Shown: positions 24,290 to 33,644 of the stretch, in pieces
Layout of the letters: each line of letters begins with the position of its first letter
Position numbering within the stretch: the first letter of the stretch is position 1
From: an uncultured Nitrospirales bacterium
Lineage (GTDB): Bacteria; Nitrospirota; Nitrospiria; Nitrospirales; UBA8639
Assembly: GCA_958295805.1 (NCBI GenBank)
Contig: OY282373.1
Location: forward strand, 1,583,001-1,647,000
Length of the DNA: 64,000 bases
Direction of reading: 5' to 3'
Notes under the pieces: generated by a model
What the model was told of the DNA's origin: nothing
The model's input: the letters and a program-made list of their open reading frames with translations, nothing else
Databases searched by the model: none
Made by a program: the position numbers and the translations under genes

Positions 24290-25516
24290 ATGAATGGATT
24301 AACGCCGTTAAAGGAAGCGCAGCGCGTCGTGTTGGATGCCGCCGCTTCGTTGGGGTGCGAGAAAGTCGGATTGCTCAATGCGCTCGGTCGCGTCCTGGGC
24401 GAGGATATTGTCGCGCCGCGGGACAATCCTCCATGGAACAATTCGGCCATGGACGGATTTGCCGTTCGTTGGGAGGACATCAAAAAAGATCATGCCATCA
24501 CCAAACCGGCGGAACTGGCGGTCGTGGAAGACGTGCCGGCCGGACAAGTGGCCACGAAAACCGTGGGGCCGGGTCAAGCCATTCGGATCATGACCGGAGC
24601 GCCGATGCCCGACGGCGCCGATACCGTCGTGCGCGTTGAATTTACTGAACCGTCCGACGCCGGCGTTCGGATTTTTCAACCGGAACCCCAGGGAGCCAAC
24701 ATTCGCCCGAAAGGAGAAGACGTTCAAGAAGGCGACTGTATCATTCCCACGGGCACCCAACTGCGTCCCGCCGAAATCGGCATGTTGGCGATTCTGGCCA
24801 AATCATTCGTCGTGGTGCATCAACGCCCGCGAGTGGCCATTCTCTCGACCGGTGATGAACTGGCGGACCTTGATGAGAAGTTTGATGAAAACAAGATTGT
24901 CAACTCGAACAGCTACGGCATCGCCGCGGCCGTCCAGGAAGCCGGTGGAATCCCGCTGTTGCTGGGCATTGCCAAGGATACGCCTGCATCGTTAAAGGAA
25001 AAAATTTCTCATGGATTGGGCTGTGACGTTCTGGTGTTATCGGGCGGCGTGTCCATGGGTGACTATGATTTTACCAAAGCCGTGTTCGCGGAACTGGGAG
25101 CGGACATGCACTTCTGGAAACTGGCCATTCGTCCGGGCCAACCCGTGGCCTTTGGAAAGATCCAAGGCACCCTGGCGTTTGGATTGCCGGGAAATCCCGT
25201 ATCCTCCATGGTCACGTTTGAACAACTGGTTCGATTAGCGGTCATGAAAATGGGCGGGTATCGGCACGTTGCACGCCCCGTGGTTCAGGCCGCGTTTCAA
25301 GAAACATTTTCCAAACGTCCCGACCGCCGCCATTTCTTACGAGGAATTCTGGAACACCACGATGGACGGCTCACGGTTCGGACGACCGGACCACAAGGCT
25401 CTGGAATCTTGACCTCGATGGTGAAAGCCAACGGGTTGATTGATATTCCGGAAGAGGTCGAAACGATCAACCCCGGGGATATCGTTCAGGTTCAAGTCCT
25501 CAGTCAGAATTTTTGA
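24290..25516 (+). CDS. moeA: Molybdopterin molybdenumtransferase MoeA
   Basis: 408 residues. Inserts molybdate into adenylylated molybdopterin. Motifs: NSAMDGFAV near residue 45, MTGAPMPDGADTVV, LSTGDEL, NSNSYGIAA, SGGVSMGDYDF and FGLPGNPVSSMVTFEQ. Domain IV occupies the last 80 residues. ATG 24290 is 6 bp after the Mrp gene and mobB follows 4 bp later, so one operon. Confidence 0.95.
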   Translation: MNGLTPLKEAQRVVLDAAASLGCEKVGLLNALGRVLGEDIVAPRDNPPWNNSAMDGFAVRWEDIKKDHAITKPAELAVVEDVPAGQVATKTVGPGQAIRIMTGAPMPDGADTVVRVEFTEPSDAGVRIFQPEPQGANIRPKGEDVQEGDCIIPTGTQLRPAEIGMLAILAKSFVVVHQRPRVAILSTGDELADLDEKFDENKIVNSNSYGIAAAVQEAGGIPLLLGIAKDTPASLKEKISHGLGCDVLVLSGGVSMGDYDFTKAVFAELGADMHFWKLAIRPGQPVAFGKIQGTLAFGLPGNPVSSMVTFEQLVRLAVMKMGGYRHVARPVVQAAFQETFSKRPDRRHFLRGILEHHDGRLTVRTTGPQGSGILTSMVKANGLIDIPEEVETINPGDIVQVQVLSQNF

Positions 25517-25519
25517 CCC

Positions 25520-26023
25520 ATGGCCCCGCCCATCTTATCCTTCGTCGGACGCTCCAATAGCGGGAAAACCACGTTGATTGAGCGCGTGATTCCAGAATTA
25601 ACGCGAGCGGGGTATCGCGTGGCCACAGTCAAACACGCGGGACATGGTTTCGAGTTGGACACGGAAGGCAAAGACAGTTGGCGACACAAGCAGGCCGGAG
25701 CGAGCACCGTCGTGGTCGTTTCCAAGGGCAGCATGGCCATGTTCGCCGACGTCTCGGAAGAAATGAAAGTGGAAGAAGTCAGGGATCGTTTTCTTGACAA
25801 CCAAACGGATTTGATTATTGCCGAAGGTTGGAAAAGTGAAGGATATCCCAAAATAGCAGTCGTTCGTGAACAATTTGAAGAAGTGAACGTCTCTCTTGAC
25901 GGATTATTAGCCATTGTCTCGATGAAACCCATCGAAGCGCCCGTGCCGTGTATTGATCGGAACGATATTGCGACGCTTGCCAAACTGATTATTCAACACT
26001 ACCCCAAACCCGCCTCCGCGTAA
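25520..26023 (+). CDS. mobB: Molybdopterin-guanine dinucleotide biosynthesis protein MobB
   Basis: 167 residues, a GTP-binding adaptor for MGD synthesis. Walker A GRSNSGKTTLIERVI at about residue 10, then VATVKHAGHGFELD and LIIAEGWKSEGYPKIAVVR, typical of the family. Start ATG 25520, 3 bp after moeA; stop one base before the next gene. Confidence 0.93.
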   Translation: MAPPILSFVGRSNSGKTTLIERVIPELTRAGYRVATVKHAGHGFELDTEGKDSWRHKQAGASTVVVVSKGSMAMFADVSEEMKVEEVRDRFLDNQTDLIIAEGWKSEGYPKIAVVREQFEEVNVSLDGLLAIVSMKPIEAPVPCIDRNDIATLAKLIIQHYPKPASA

Positions 26024-26024
26024 C

Positions 26025-26726
26025 ATGAATCGAAGGACCGTAACCGTCCCGTTGGTGGCCGTCGGAGTCCTCATGGTCCTCGGCACCGCCGCGATTCCGA
26101 TTACCAACCATCCGGAGTTTTGTGCGTCCTGTCATACCATTCGCCCATCCGTTGACAGTTGGAAACGCTCGTCGCATCAAGACGTGACCTGCGTGGATTG
26201 CCACGTTCGACCGGGCTTCCGGGGATTTATCGAGGATAAGGTCTTCGCGGGACTCGAAGACGTGGCCATCACGTGGTTCGGGACGCCGACCGATCCGCAC
26301 GACTTGAAATCGTCCGTGGATTCCGACGTCTGTTTAGGCTGTCATCGGGCCATTCTTCGAGTGTCTGAAGTATCAACGCGAGACTTGCCGAAACCCGTCA
26401 ACGACGTTGGGTTGGTCATGAGCCACCGGAAACACATGAAGGCGTTTGAAAAACGGGGGCAAAGGGAAGGCTGTACCACCTGTCACGCGCGCGTGGTCCA
26501 CGGCAAGCCCGTCAAAGGATATCCGATTGTGATTCCTCGAGGTCACGTCAAATTGGACGTGGAGTCGCACGATCCCGATCATCCCGAGGGGTCCGCGTTA
26601 TGGAAGTCCTCCCTGGCTGATTGCGTGCGGTGCCATGACAATCAAACAACCTATGACGGACGGGCACTGCGCAAGGATTGTGACGTGTGTCACGTCCCGG
26701 AAAAAATTTCAGATTTTCTGTTTTAA
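26025..26726 (+). CDS. NapC/NirT-like membrane-anchored multihaem cytochrome c
   Basis: 233 residues. One N-terminal membrane anchor (about residues 5-25), then six CXXCH haem sites: CASCH, CVDCH, CLGCH, CTTCH, CVRCH and CDVCH. NapC/NirT proteins pass electrons from quinol to periplasmic reductases. Most have four or five haems, so six is slightly unusual. Start ATG 26025 directly after mobB, so translated with the cofactor genes, consistent with service to a periplasmic molybdoenzyme (inference). Confidence 0.88.
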   Translation: MNRRTVTVPLVAVGVLMVLGTAAIPITNHPEFCASCHTIRPSVDSWKRSSHQDVTCVDCHVRPGFRGFIEDKVFAGLEDVAITWFGTPTDPHDLKSSVDSDVCLGCHRAILRVSEVSTRDLPKPVNDVGLVMSHRKHMKAFEKRGQREGCTTCHARVVHGKPVKGYPIVIPRGHVKLDVESHDPDHPEGSALWKSSLADCVRCHDNQTTYDGRALRKDCDVCHVPEKISDFLF

Positions 26727-26744
26727 TCCCACGGAATCCCATTC

Positions 26745-27473
26745 ATGGCTGACCCCATCGTTCGAGTGCAGAATCTCACCAAACGGTTTGGGGACTTTAC
26801 CGCGGTGGATCACATTTCCTTCGAGATCCAACCGGGAGAAACCGTAGGGTTGCTGGGACCCAATGGCGCGGGGAAAACCACGACCTTTCAAATGCTCTTA
26901 GGCGTCATCACGCCCACGCACGGGACGATCGAGATGTTTGGCCTCGATCTGATGAAGCATCGGGAAACCATTCTCCGGCAGGTCAATTTTTCATCCACTT
27001 ATGTTGCAATGCCGTATTCGTTGACCGTGGAAGAAAATCTCCGCGTGACGGGCAAGTTATACGGCACTCCTGACGTCATGAGACGAATCGACGACGTGGT
27101 GAAGAAATTGGAGATGGAGGATATTCGCCATAAACTCGCCCGCAAATTGTCGTCCGGCCAAATGACGCGGCTGACCCTGGCCAAAGCCGTGATGACTGAA
27201 CCCAAAATCCTGTTTCTGGATGAACCCACGGCTAGCCTGGACCCTGATATCGCTTACAAGATCAAAGGGTTTTTGAAAGAGTATCGTGAAACGTCAGGAT
27301 TAAGTATGCTGTACACCTCACACAACATGCACGAAATGGAAGAGATGTCGCATCGAATGATCTTCCTGCAACAAGGGAAAATTATCGCCCAAGGCACGAC
27401 TAAGGAAGTCATGGCCCAATACGGCGAACACAACCTTGAACAAGTCTTCCTGAAAATCGCCCGTGGCGGTTGA
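26745..27473 (+). CDS. ABC transporter ATP-binding protein
   Basis: 242 residues. Walker A GPNGAGKTTT (about 43), signature LSSGQMTRL, Walker B ILFLDEPTASLD and the H-loop TSHNM. Of the ABC-2 export type. ATG 26745, 18 bp after the cytochrome gene. The matching permease lies 218 bp downstream, beyond a repeat element. Substrate unknown. Confidence 0.93.
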   Translation: MADPIVRVQNLTKRFGDFTAVDHISFEIQPGETVGLLGPNGAGKTTTFQMLLGVITPTHGTIEMFGLDLMKHRETILRQVNFSSTYVAMPYSLTVEENLRVTGKLYGTPDVMRRIDDVVKKLEMEDIRHKLARKLSSGQMTRLTLAKAVMTEPKILFLDEPTASLDPDIAYKIKGFLKEYRETSGLSMLYTSHNMHEMEEMSHRMIFLQQGKIIAQGTTKEVMAQYGEHNLEQVFLKIARGG

Positions 27474-27497
27474 AGAAGGTCTGCGTGAGCCACTTCT

Positions 27498-27574
27498 TGT
27501 CATTCTGAGCAAAGCGAAGAATCTCAAGAATCTCTCAGTAGAAAAGCAGATCCTTCACTTCGTTCAGGATGACA
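27498..27574 (+). repeat. Palindromic dispersed repeat, copy of the 23019 element
   Basis: Starts tgtcattctgagcaaagcga and ends cgttcaggatgaca, an imperfect inverted repeat related to 23019-23085, inserted between the two ABC genes. Confidence 0.78.
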
Positions 27575-27690
27575 GGGGATGTTCAGGGCGACAGGGATGT
27601 TCAGGATGACGTGATGATTCCGATGTTTGGGGAAGACTTGACTACCCGAGAGTACGTGATGAATGATCGTCTGGATAGGATACCCACTCC

Positions 27691-28482
27691 ATGAACGTCG
27701 GCCGTATCTCAGCCTTGATCGCCAGGCATCTGTTTCTTTACCGCCGGAGCTTTCCGCGGCTGTTGGAGATTTTTTACTGGCCTTTATTGGATCTGGTGGT
27801 TTGGGGATTTATTACGATCTACCTGGCCCAGGAAGGAAAAGGCATGCACGGGGCCGTGACGTTTTTTCTGGGGGCGCTGATTTTCTGGGACATTCTGTTT
27901 CGCGCCCAACAGGGGATCACCATTTCGTTTCTGGAAGAAATCTGGTCCCGAAACCTGATGAATCTCTTTGCCAGTCCATTGACGGCAGGAGAATTCCTTG
28001 CGGCCACGATGGCCATGAGCGTCTTCAAGGTCGCCGCGGTTTCCATCATCATGGCGGTCTCCGCTCTGTTCTTTTATTCGTACAACGTCTTTATCATGGG
28101 GTTGACGCTCATTCCCTTTGTCTTGAATCTGATTGCCGCCGGGTGGCTCATCGGCATTCTGACCATGTCGGTCATCATGCGATTCGGTCAGCAGGCAGAA
28201 GTCCTGGCATGGGGACTCGTGTTCCTCTTCCAACCGATTTCGTGCGTGTTCTATCCAATGTCCGTCCTTCCCGTTTGGCTCACGCCCTTGGCCTTGGCCA
28301 ACCCGGCTGCTCACGTGTTTGAAGGCATGAGAGGGGTCCTGCTGGACCAAACGGTACCATTGGCCCATCTCGGATGGGCTACCGGCCTGAACGTCCTGTA
28401 TCTGCTGATCATGATTGTCATCTATCAATACACCTTCTCGGTGTGTAAGGATCGAGGCATGTTGGTACGGGTCGGGGAGTAA
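27691..28482 (+). CDS. ABC-2 type transporter permease
   Basis: 263 residues, about six hydrophobic helices, with the ABC-2 end region FQPISCVFYPMSVLPVWLTPLALANPAAHVFEGMRGVLL. Partner of the ATPase at 26745. ATG 27691 is chosen; an overlapping ORF starting at 27663 in another frame is a shadow. Confidence 0.9.
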   Translation: MNVGRISALIARHLFLYRRSFPRLLEIFYWPLLDLVVWGFITIYLAQEGKGMHGAVTFFLGALIFWDILFRAQQGITISFLEEIWSRNLMNLFASPLTAGEFLAATMAMSVFKVAAVSIIMAVSALFFYSYNVFIMGLTLIPFVLNLIAAGWLIGILTMSVIMRFGQQAEVLAWGLVFLFQPISCVFYPMSVLPVWLTPLALANPAAHVFEGMRGVLLDQTVPLAHLGWATGLNVLYLLIMIVIYQYTFSVCKDRGMLVRVGE

Positions 28483-28544
28483 GGGGGAAGGATTGTTAAT
28501 TGAGTATTTGGAAATCAGCAATCTGAAATCTAAAATCCACAAAT

Positions 28545-29987
28545 TCAGCCGTTGGATTGTTTCAGCCGATCCAGGCGCGTTTGTTCTATCTTGACCCACA
28601 CGGTTTTTTCTTGCGTCACGGTAACTGAGCCGGGTTTCGCGCCTTTGGGTTTTCTGACGTGTTTTCTCAACGTGTAGATCACGTCACCTTTTCCGCTTTT
28701 GCGCACGTCGCTGTAAAACAACGCCAGGGTCGCGGCATCTTTTAACGTTTCCGGTGGGACTTGTTGTTTCTTGTCCAACTCGACGATCACGTGTGACCCG
28801 GGAGTGCCGCGGGCATGGAGCCAGAGATCGTCGGCCTTGGATACCTTGAAGGTGACGGCGTCATTGTCCTTGGCGGTTTTGCCGACCAGAATGGCGTGTC
28901 CATCCTGCGAGTAAAACCGACGATAGGGTATCGCCGTTGGCGTTTTGATCCTGGACCGTCGGGTATCTTGCGGCAGAGTCGGCGACATCAACGGTTCTGA
29001 CGGTTGTCCAGAAATGTCCGTCGTCTTTCCACTTTCTAATTCCTGTAATTCTTTCTGAAGTTTCACCAAGTCGGTTTTAGCTTGTTCAAGTCGAGGCACG
29101 AGGTTTTTTTGTGCCCCGATAAATTTCCCATGTTTTTTGAAATAGTCGTCGAGATTCGCGGGTCCGGTTTTTTCAGGGTCCAGTAGAAGCGTGAGTTCGG
29201 GCAGGCGTTCATCAAAATAATCAACGACGGTAATCTGATTGTGTCCTTTTCTCATGGCGGAAACGTGGCTTTTCAAGAGTTCACCGTATCGTCCGTATTC
29301 CCGATACGCACGGACTTTTTCCAAATCTTGAGTTAAGCCCGTTATCCGGCGCTGAAGTTTTTTGACGTGTTTTCGCAAGCGGGTTGCTTGTTGCAGGCGT
29401 TGGTGCTCAACAAACGTGTTTCGTTGTGACGTGACGTAAGCTTCTTCGATTCGTTGAGATACGGGAAAGCCTCGATCTTCAACGTCATCAGAAATTGGAA
29501 CCATTGCCTGGTCTGACGCCGTTGCACAAGGAAATGAAGAGAGTCCAAAAGGTTGCCCCACGGACTGACGACTTGGTTTCAAGGATCGCAACACCATAGT
29601 CTGAGAATCCAGAACGAACACGTTGGCGGAACGTCCCGTGAGGGCGAGAACCAGGAACAACGTGGTTTCCTTTTTGTGCAATTCAAACCAGACGATTCGA
29701 TCGTTCGGCGTTTCAGCAAGCCGATGAATTTTTGCCCCTGAAACGTGAGCCCGCAAATATTGACAGAACGATGGGGGTTCCGGCGAACTTGCAATTTTTG
29801 TCTGTACGACGTGCAGGCGGCCGTGTTGAGAATGAGCCGAGAGTAACAACGAAAGGGAACGCCCGGGACGACGAAGAGAGAGGATAATCGTATCAGGCGT
29901 CGGCTGTTGAATTTTCTGAATGAAACTGCCGGCACACGCCGGTGCCAGTTCGGCAACGACTCCATGTACGTCATCAAGGCTGAGCAC
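28545..29987 (-). CDS. RqcH/NFACT-family ribosome quality-control protein
   Basis: 480 residues. N-terminal NFACT-N part (MLSLDDVHGVVAELAP, IILSLRRPGRSLSLLLSAHS), a central coiled coil (about 190-330) and a C-terminal NFACT-R part with LWLHARGTPGSHVIVE and RKSGKGDVIYTLRKHVRKPKG. In bacteria these bind stalled 50S-peptidyl-tRNA and add alanine tails. The length is at the short end of the family. Located 18 bp after trpA on the same strand, so possibly co-transcribed with trp. Confidence 0.88.
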   Translation of the reverse strand: MLSLDDVHGVVAELAPACAGSFIQKIQQPTPDTIILSLRRPGRSLSLLLSAHSQHGRLHVVQTKIASSPEPPSFCQYLRAHVSGAKIHRLAETPNDRIVWFELHKKETTLFLVLALTGRSANVFVLDSQTMVLRSLKPSRQSVGQPFGLSSFPCATASDQAMVPISDDVEDRGFPVSQRIEEAYVTSQRNTFVEHQRLQQATRLRKHVKKLQRRITGLTQDLEKVRAYREYGRYGELLKSHVSAMRKGHNQITVVDYFDERLPELTLLLDPEKTGPANLDDYFKKHGKFIGAQKNLVPRLEQAKTDLVKLQKELQELESGKTTDISGQPSEPLMSPTLPQDTRRSRIKTPTAIPYRRFYSQDGHAILVGKTAKDNDAVTFKVSKADDLWLHARGTPGSHVIVELDKKQQVPPETLKDAATLALFYSDVRKSGKGDVIYTLRKHVRKPKGAKPGSVTVTQEKTVWVKIEQTRLDRLKQSNG

Positions 29988-30005
29988 CGTTTGGAAGGAA
30001 AATTG

Positions 30006-30824
30006 TTACGTGACGTCGTGAGAGACGGCAGCTTTGAGGTTGGCCGTGAACCGGCTGACGGCTTGAATAAAATCAGGATCGTGCCGGCGTGCTTCGACCG
30101 TTTGAACAAGGGCGCTGCCCACAATGACGCCGTCCGAAAACGCGGCGATGCGTCGGGCATCGTCTGGCGTCGCAATGCCAAATCCCACGGCTACGGGTTT
30201 TCGGGCTTTCTTGCGGAGTGCGCGCACGTTGCGTTTGATGGAATCCCTCTCTCGCAGTTTCGCCCCGGTGATACCGGTCATGGACACGTAATAAATGAAG
30301 CCGCTGGTTCGTTCGATCACGTGGGCTTTTCTCGTGGCCGTACTCGTCGGTGCAAGGAGAAAAATGACGCACAGTCCATTTGCCTGAGATGCCTCTTGCA
30401 AGACGTCGGCTTCTTCCGGCGGCATGTCCGGCACAATGACGCCATCCACTCCGGCTTGGACGGCCTCGCGACAAAACGTTTGTTCCCCCATTGCCATAAT
30501 GGTGTTGTAATAGGCCATCAGAATGAGCGGTACTTGAGTCCGGGTTCGCAAGGATGTGACCGTCCGTAAAATACGGCGAAGCGTCGTGCCTGATCGTAAG
30601 GCCCGTTCAGCCGCCTTCTGGATCACGGGTCCATCGGCAATGGGATCGGAAAACGGCACGCCGAGTTCAATCAAATCGGCTCCGGCTTGTTCTAGTGCCG
30701 GCACCAGGGCTTCCGTCTCCGCCAATGAGGGATCTCCGGCCATAATATAGGGAATCAACGCTTTTTCCCCTCGTTGTCGAAGTCGCTCAAAGGTGGCAGC
30801 AATGCGATTGGAAGGTATGAGCAT
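30006..30824 (-). CDS. trpA: Tryptophan synthase alpha chain
   Basis: 272 residues. Cleaves indole-3-glycerol phosphate. The catalytic Glu lies in ELGVPFSDPIADGP and Asp in VPDMPPEEA; the phosphate-binding GFGIATPDD and DGVIVGSALV are present. Last trp gene of the cluster, after trpB. Start ATG 30824. Confidence 0.96.
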   Translation of the reverse strand: MLIPSNRIAATFERLRQRGEKALIPYIMAGDPSLAETEALVPALEQAGADLIELGVPFSDPIADGPVIQKAAERALRSGTTLRRILRTVTSLRTRTQVPLILMAYYNTIMAMGEQTFCREAVQAGVDGVIVPDMPPEEADVLQEASQANGLCVIFLLAPTSTATRKAHVIERTSGFIYYVSMTGITGAKLRERDSIKRNVRALRKKARKPVAVGFGIATPDDARRIAAFSDGVIVGSALVQTVEARRHDPDFIQAVSRFTANLKAAVSHDVT

Positions 30825-30866
30825 GACGGATGATCTTGAAGGTCTACTTCTGAGTGGAATCGGCCC

Positions 30867-32060
30867 TTAGAATTGAATGCCCTGCATTTGAGCAATCTGG
30901 TTGACGTCTTTATCTCCGCGGCCGGACAGGTTCATAATCAGAATTTGGTTTTTCTTCATCCTGGGAGCGCGTTTGATGACTTCGGCGACTGCGTGCGCAC
31001 TTTCCAGGGCAGGGATGATGCCTTCGACTCGTGATAACAGATCAAAGGCTTCCAGAGCTTCCTCATCGGTCGCCGAGGTATACTGAATCCGTCCCGAGTC
31101 GTGGTGCATGGCATGTTCGGGGCCGACGGCCGGATAATCGAGTCCGGCCGATACGGAATGGGTGAGCTTGACTTGACCGTGCGAATCCTGAAGCAAGTAG
31201 GTCATGGTTCCATGAAGCACCCCCGGGGCTCCGCCGGCAAATCGAGCCGCATGTTTTCCACTGGTCAAGCCCATCCCCGCGGCTTCGACTCCCACCATTT
31301 CAACCCGGGCGTCATGGATGAACGGGTAGAATAGGCCGATGCTGTTGCTTCCACCTCCCACGCATGCGACCAGACAATGTGGAAGCGTGCCTTCCGCGGT
31401 GAGAATCTGCCGGCGTGCCTCGCGGCCGATGATGGATTGGAAGTCACGAATCATCATCGGGTATGGGTGCGCCCCTAACACGGAGCCCAGCAAGTAATGC
31501 GTGGTGCGGACGTTGGTCGTCCAGTCGCGCATCGCCTCGTTGATGGCGTCTTTGAGAGTTCGACTGCCCGCATCCACTCCCGTCACCTTGGCGCCTAATA
31601 ACCTCATGCGGAAGACGTTGAGCGCCTGCCGCTCCATGTCTTCCGTGCCCATGTAAATTTCTGCGTCCAGCCCGAACGTGGCCGAGACCGTGGCCACGGC
31701 TACTCCATGTTGTCCCGCGCCGGTTTCCGCGATGATTCGGCTTTTTTTCATGCGTCTGGTCAGCAACGCCTGTCCCACCGCGTTGTTGATTTTGTGCGCG
31801 CCGGTGTGACACAAGTCTTCCCGTTTGAGATAAATCTTGGCCCCGCCCAACGTTCTGGTCAATTGTTTTGCAAAGTACAGCGGGGTAGGCCGGCCAACGT
31901 ATTGTTTGAGACGTTCTCGAAACTCTTTTTGAAAGCCACGGTCCTTCCGAAGAGTGACGTACACCTTTTCGAGTTCAAGAAGGGCGGGCATGAGGGTTTC
32001 GGGAACGTACCGTCCTCCGTAGTTGCCGAAACGTCCTCGTTTGTCTGGAATCAAGGCCAT
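30867..32060 (-). CDS. trpB: Tryptophan synthase beta chain
   Basis: 397 residues from ATG 32060 ([16 protein letters not shown]), the normal family start; an in-frame TTG at 32120 would add 20 residues of AT-rich sequence and is rejected. PLP-binding Lys in [11 protein letters not shown], serine-binding GAGQHG and the phosphate loop VGGGSNSIG. Condenses indole with serine. Confidence 0.96.
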   Translation of the reverse strand: MALIPDKRGRFGNYGGRYVPETLMPALLELEKVYVTLRKDRGFQKEFRERLKQYVGRPTPLYFAKQLTRTLGGAKIYLKREDLCHTGAHKINNAVGQALLTRRMKKSRIIAETGAGQHGVAVATVSATFGLDAEIYMGTEDMERQALNVFRMRLLGAKVTGVDAGSRTLKDAINEAMRDWTTNVRTTHYLLGSVLGAHPYPMMIRDFQSIIGREARRQILTAEGTLPHCLVACVGGGSNSIGLFYPFIHDARVEMVGVEAAGMGLTSGKHAARFAGGAPGVLHGTMTYLLQDSHGQVKLTHSVSAGLDYPAVGPEHAMHHDSGRIQYTSATDEEALEAFDLLSRVEGIIPALESAHAVAEVIKRAPRMKKNQILIMNLSGRGDKDVNQIAQMQGIQF

Positions 32061-32127
32061 GGAATTGTAGATTGAGAATTTTCGATTGATGATTGTAGAT
32101 TTCAGATTGTGAATGCGCAATTAAAAA

Positions 32128-32820
32128 TCAGCAAAGCACTCGTTTCACCGCCTGGATAAAGGCGTTTATTCTGGCAGGATCTTTCTTTCGGCGACTTGCT
32201 TCAACGCCGCTGCTGACGTCGACGCCATACGGCCGCACTTTCTTGATGGCTTCCTGTACGTTCTCCGGAGTGAGTCCCCCGGCCAGCAAGAACGAGAAGG
32301 ACTGCGCCGCTTCGGCCGCCACGTTCCAGTCCGTCACGGTTCCGGTCCCTCCGTAGGCGTCTTCCGAAAAGGCATCCAGGACAAATCCCCGAACCCGCGC
32401 GCGTCCCTTGTATTCCGCCATGGCCAGAAACGTGTTGCGGTCACGCAGTCTGATCCCTCGAATCACGGGACGACCCAGTGTTTCACAATAATCAGCCGTT
32501 TCATCTCCGTGGATTTGGGCCAAGGCCAAGCCGCACGCATCCATGACGTCACGAACCACGTGAGTTTCTTCATTCACAAACACGCCGACGGGCAAGACGA
32601 ACGGCGGCAGATCGGCCACGATGCGTTTGACCACGGTGGGGCTGACGTGGCGGGGACTCTTTTTATAAAACACAAAGCCCAACGCATCGGCGCCCGCGCC
32701 AACGGCGTGTAACGCGTCGATGGCATTGGTAATCCCACAAATTTTGATTTTCGGTACGGTCATGGTTGTCCGTGTATGAGAAAGGCGTTCGTTGGACTTG
32801 GCGACGGCCTTGAGAGGCAT
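32128..32820 (-). CDS. trpF: Phosphoribosylanthranilate isomerase
   Basis: 230 residues from ATG 32820, which follows the trpC stop closely and has GAAGGG upstream. A second ATG at 32763 (MTVPKIKICGIT) gives the usual 211-residue enzyme. Catalytic Cys in IKICGIT and Asp in GFVLDAFSE; LLAGGLTPENV and GVDVSSGVE complete the barrel. The 19-residue extension would be unusual. Confidence 0.93.
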   Translation of the reverse strand: MPLKAVAKSNERLSHTRTTMTVPKIKICGITNAIDALHAVGAGADALGFVFYKKSPRHVSPTVVKRIVADLPPFVLPVGVFVNEETHVVRDVMDACGLALAQIHGDETADYCETLGRPVIRGIRLRDRNTFLAMAEYKGRARVRGFVLDAFSEDAYGGTGTVTDWNVAAEAAQSFSFLLAGGLTPENVQEAIKKVRPYGVDVSSGVEASRRKKDPARINAFIQAVKRVLC

Positions 32821-32825
32821 GACGT

Positions 32826-33644
32826 TTACCCTTCTTTCAGAGTAACCCCGCGCAGGTCTTGAATTTTTTTGCCGATATCATCGGCTCGAATCAACGATTC
32901 ACCCACCAGCATGACCTTGGCGCCGGCTTTGAGAATTTGAAGCACGTCGTCACGTTTGTGAATGCCGCTTTCACTTACGATGAGTTTATCCGGTGGAATC
33001 CGTTGGGCAAGCCTGGTGGTCAGGGCTAAATCCGTGGAAAACGTGTGGAGGTCTCGGTTGTTGATGCCGATCAGTTTAGCTTCGGGAACCCGTTCCAGAA
33101 CCAGATCAATTTCCCGTTCATGATGCGTCTCGACGAGGACGTCCACGTGCAATCCTTTGGCCATGGCGTAAAAATTTTCCAGTTGAATCCGATCCAACGC
33201 GGCCACGATCAGCAACACCGCGTCCGCTCCATGGGCACGGGCTTCATAGAATTGCACGTCTTCTATCATGAATTCTTTATTCAACGTCGGCAGGCCCACG
33301 TTGTCTTTGACGTGAACGAGATCATCCAACTTCCCTTGAAAAAAGGCGTGATCGGTCAAGACCGAGAGGGCGGCGGCGCCGTGCTTCTTATACGTGTCGG
33401 CGACCTTGACCGGATCAAATCGGTCATGAAACTCCGGACGCATCACCCCCTGACTCGGGGACGCTTTTTTGACCTCAGCAATCAGAGCAGGGGAGTCGGG
33501 AGTGCAGGCCTGCTCCAGCGCGAGGCAAAAATTCAACGGGTCAGGTCGATCCGCAATTTTTGCCTTCAGGCTCGCCAGATAACCGCGGTTGGCTTTCCGG
33601 CGGAGTTCTGCTTTTTTATGTTCGAGGATTCGATCCAGAATCAC
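32826..33644 (-). CDS. trpC: Indole-3-glycerol phosphate synthase
   Basis: 272 residues. Start MILDRILEHKKAEL is standard. EVKKASPSQG holds the catalytic Lys, then NKEFMIEDVQ, LIGINNRDLHTF and VSESGI. The start overlaps the trpD stop by 4 nt, which suggests translational coupling. Confidence 0.96.
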   Translation of the reverse strand: MILDRILEHKKAELRRKANRGYLASLKAKIADRPDPLNFCLALEQACTPDSPALIAEVKKASPSQGVMRPEFHDRFDPVKVADTYKKHGAAALSVLTDHAFFQGKLDDLVHVKDNVGLPTLNKEFMIEDVQFYEARAHGADAVLLIVAALDRIQLENFYAMAKGLHVDVLVETHHEREIDLVLERVPEAKLIGINNRDLHTFSTDLALTTRLAQRIPPDKLIVSESGIHKRDDVLQILKAGAKVMLVGESLIRADDIGKKIQDLRGVTLKEG

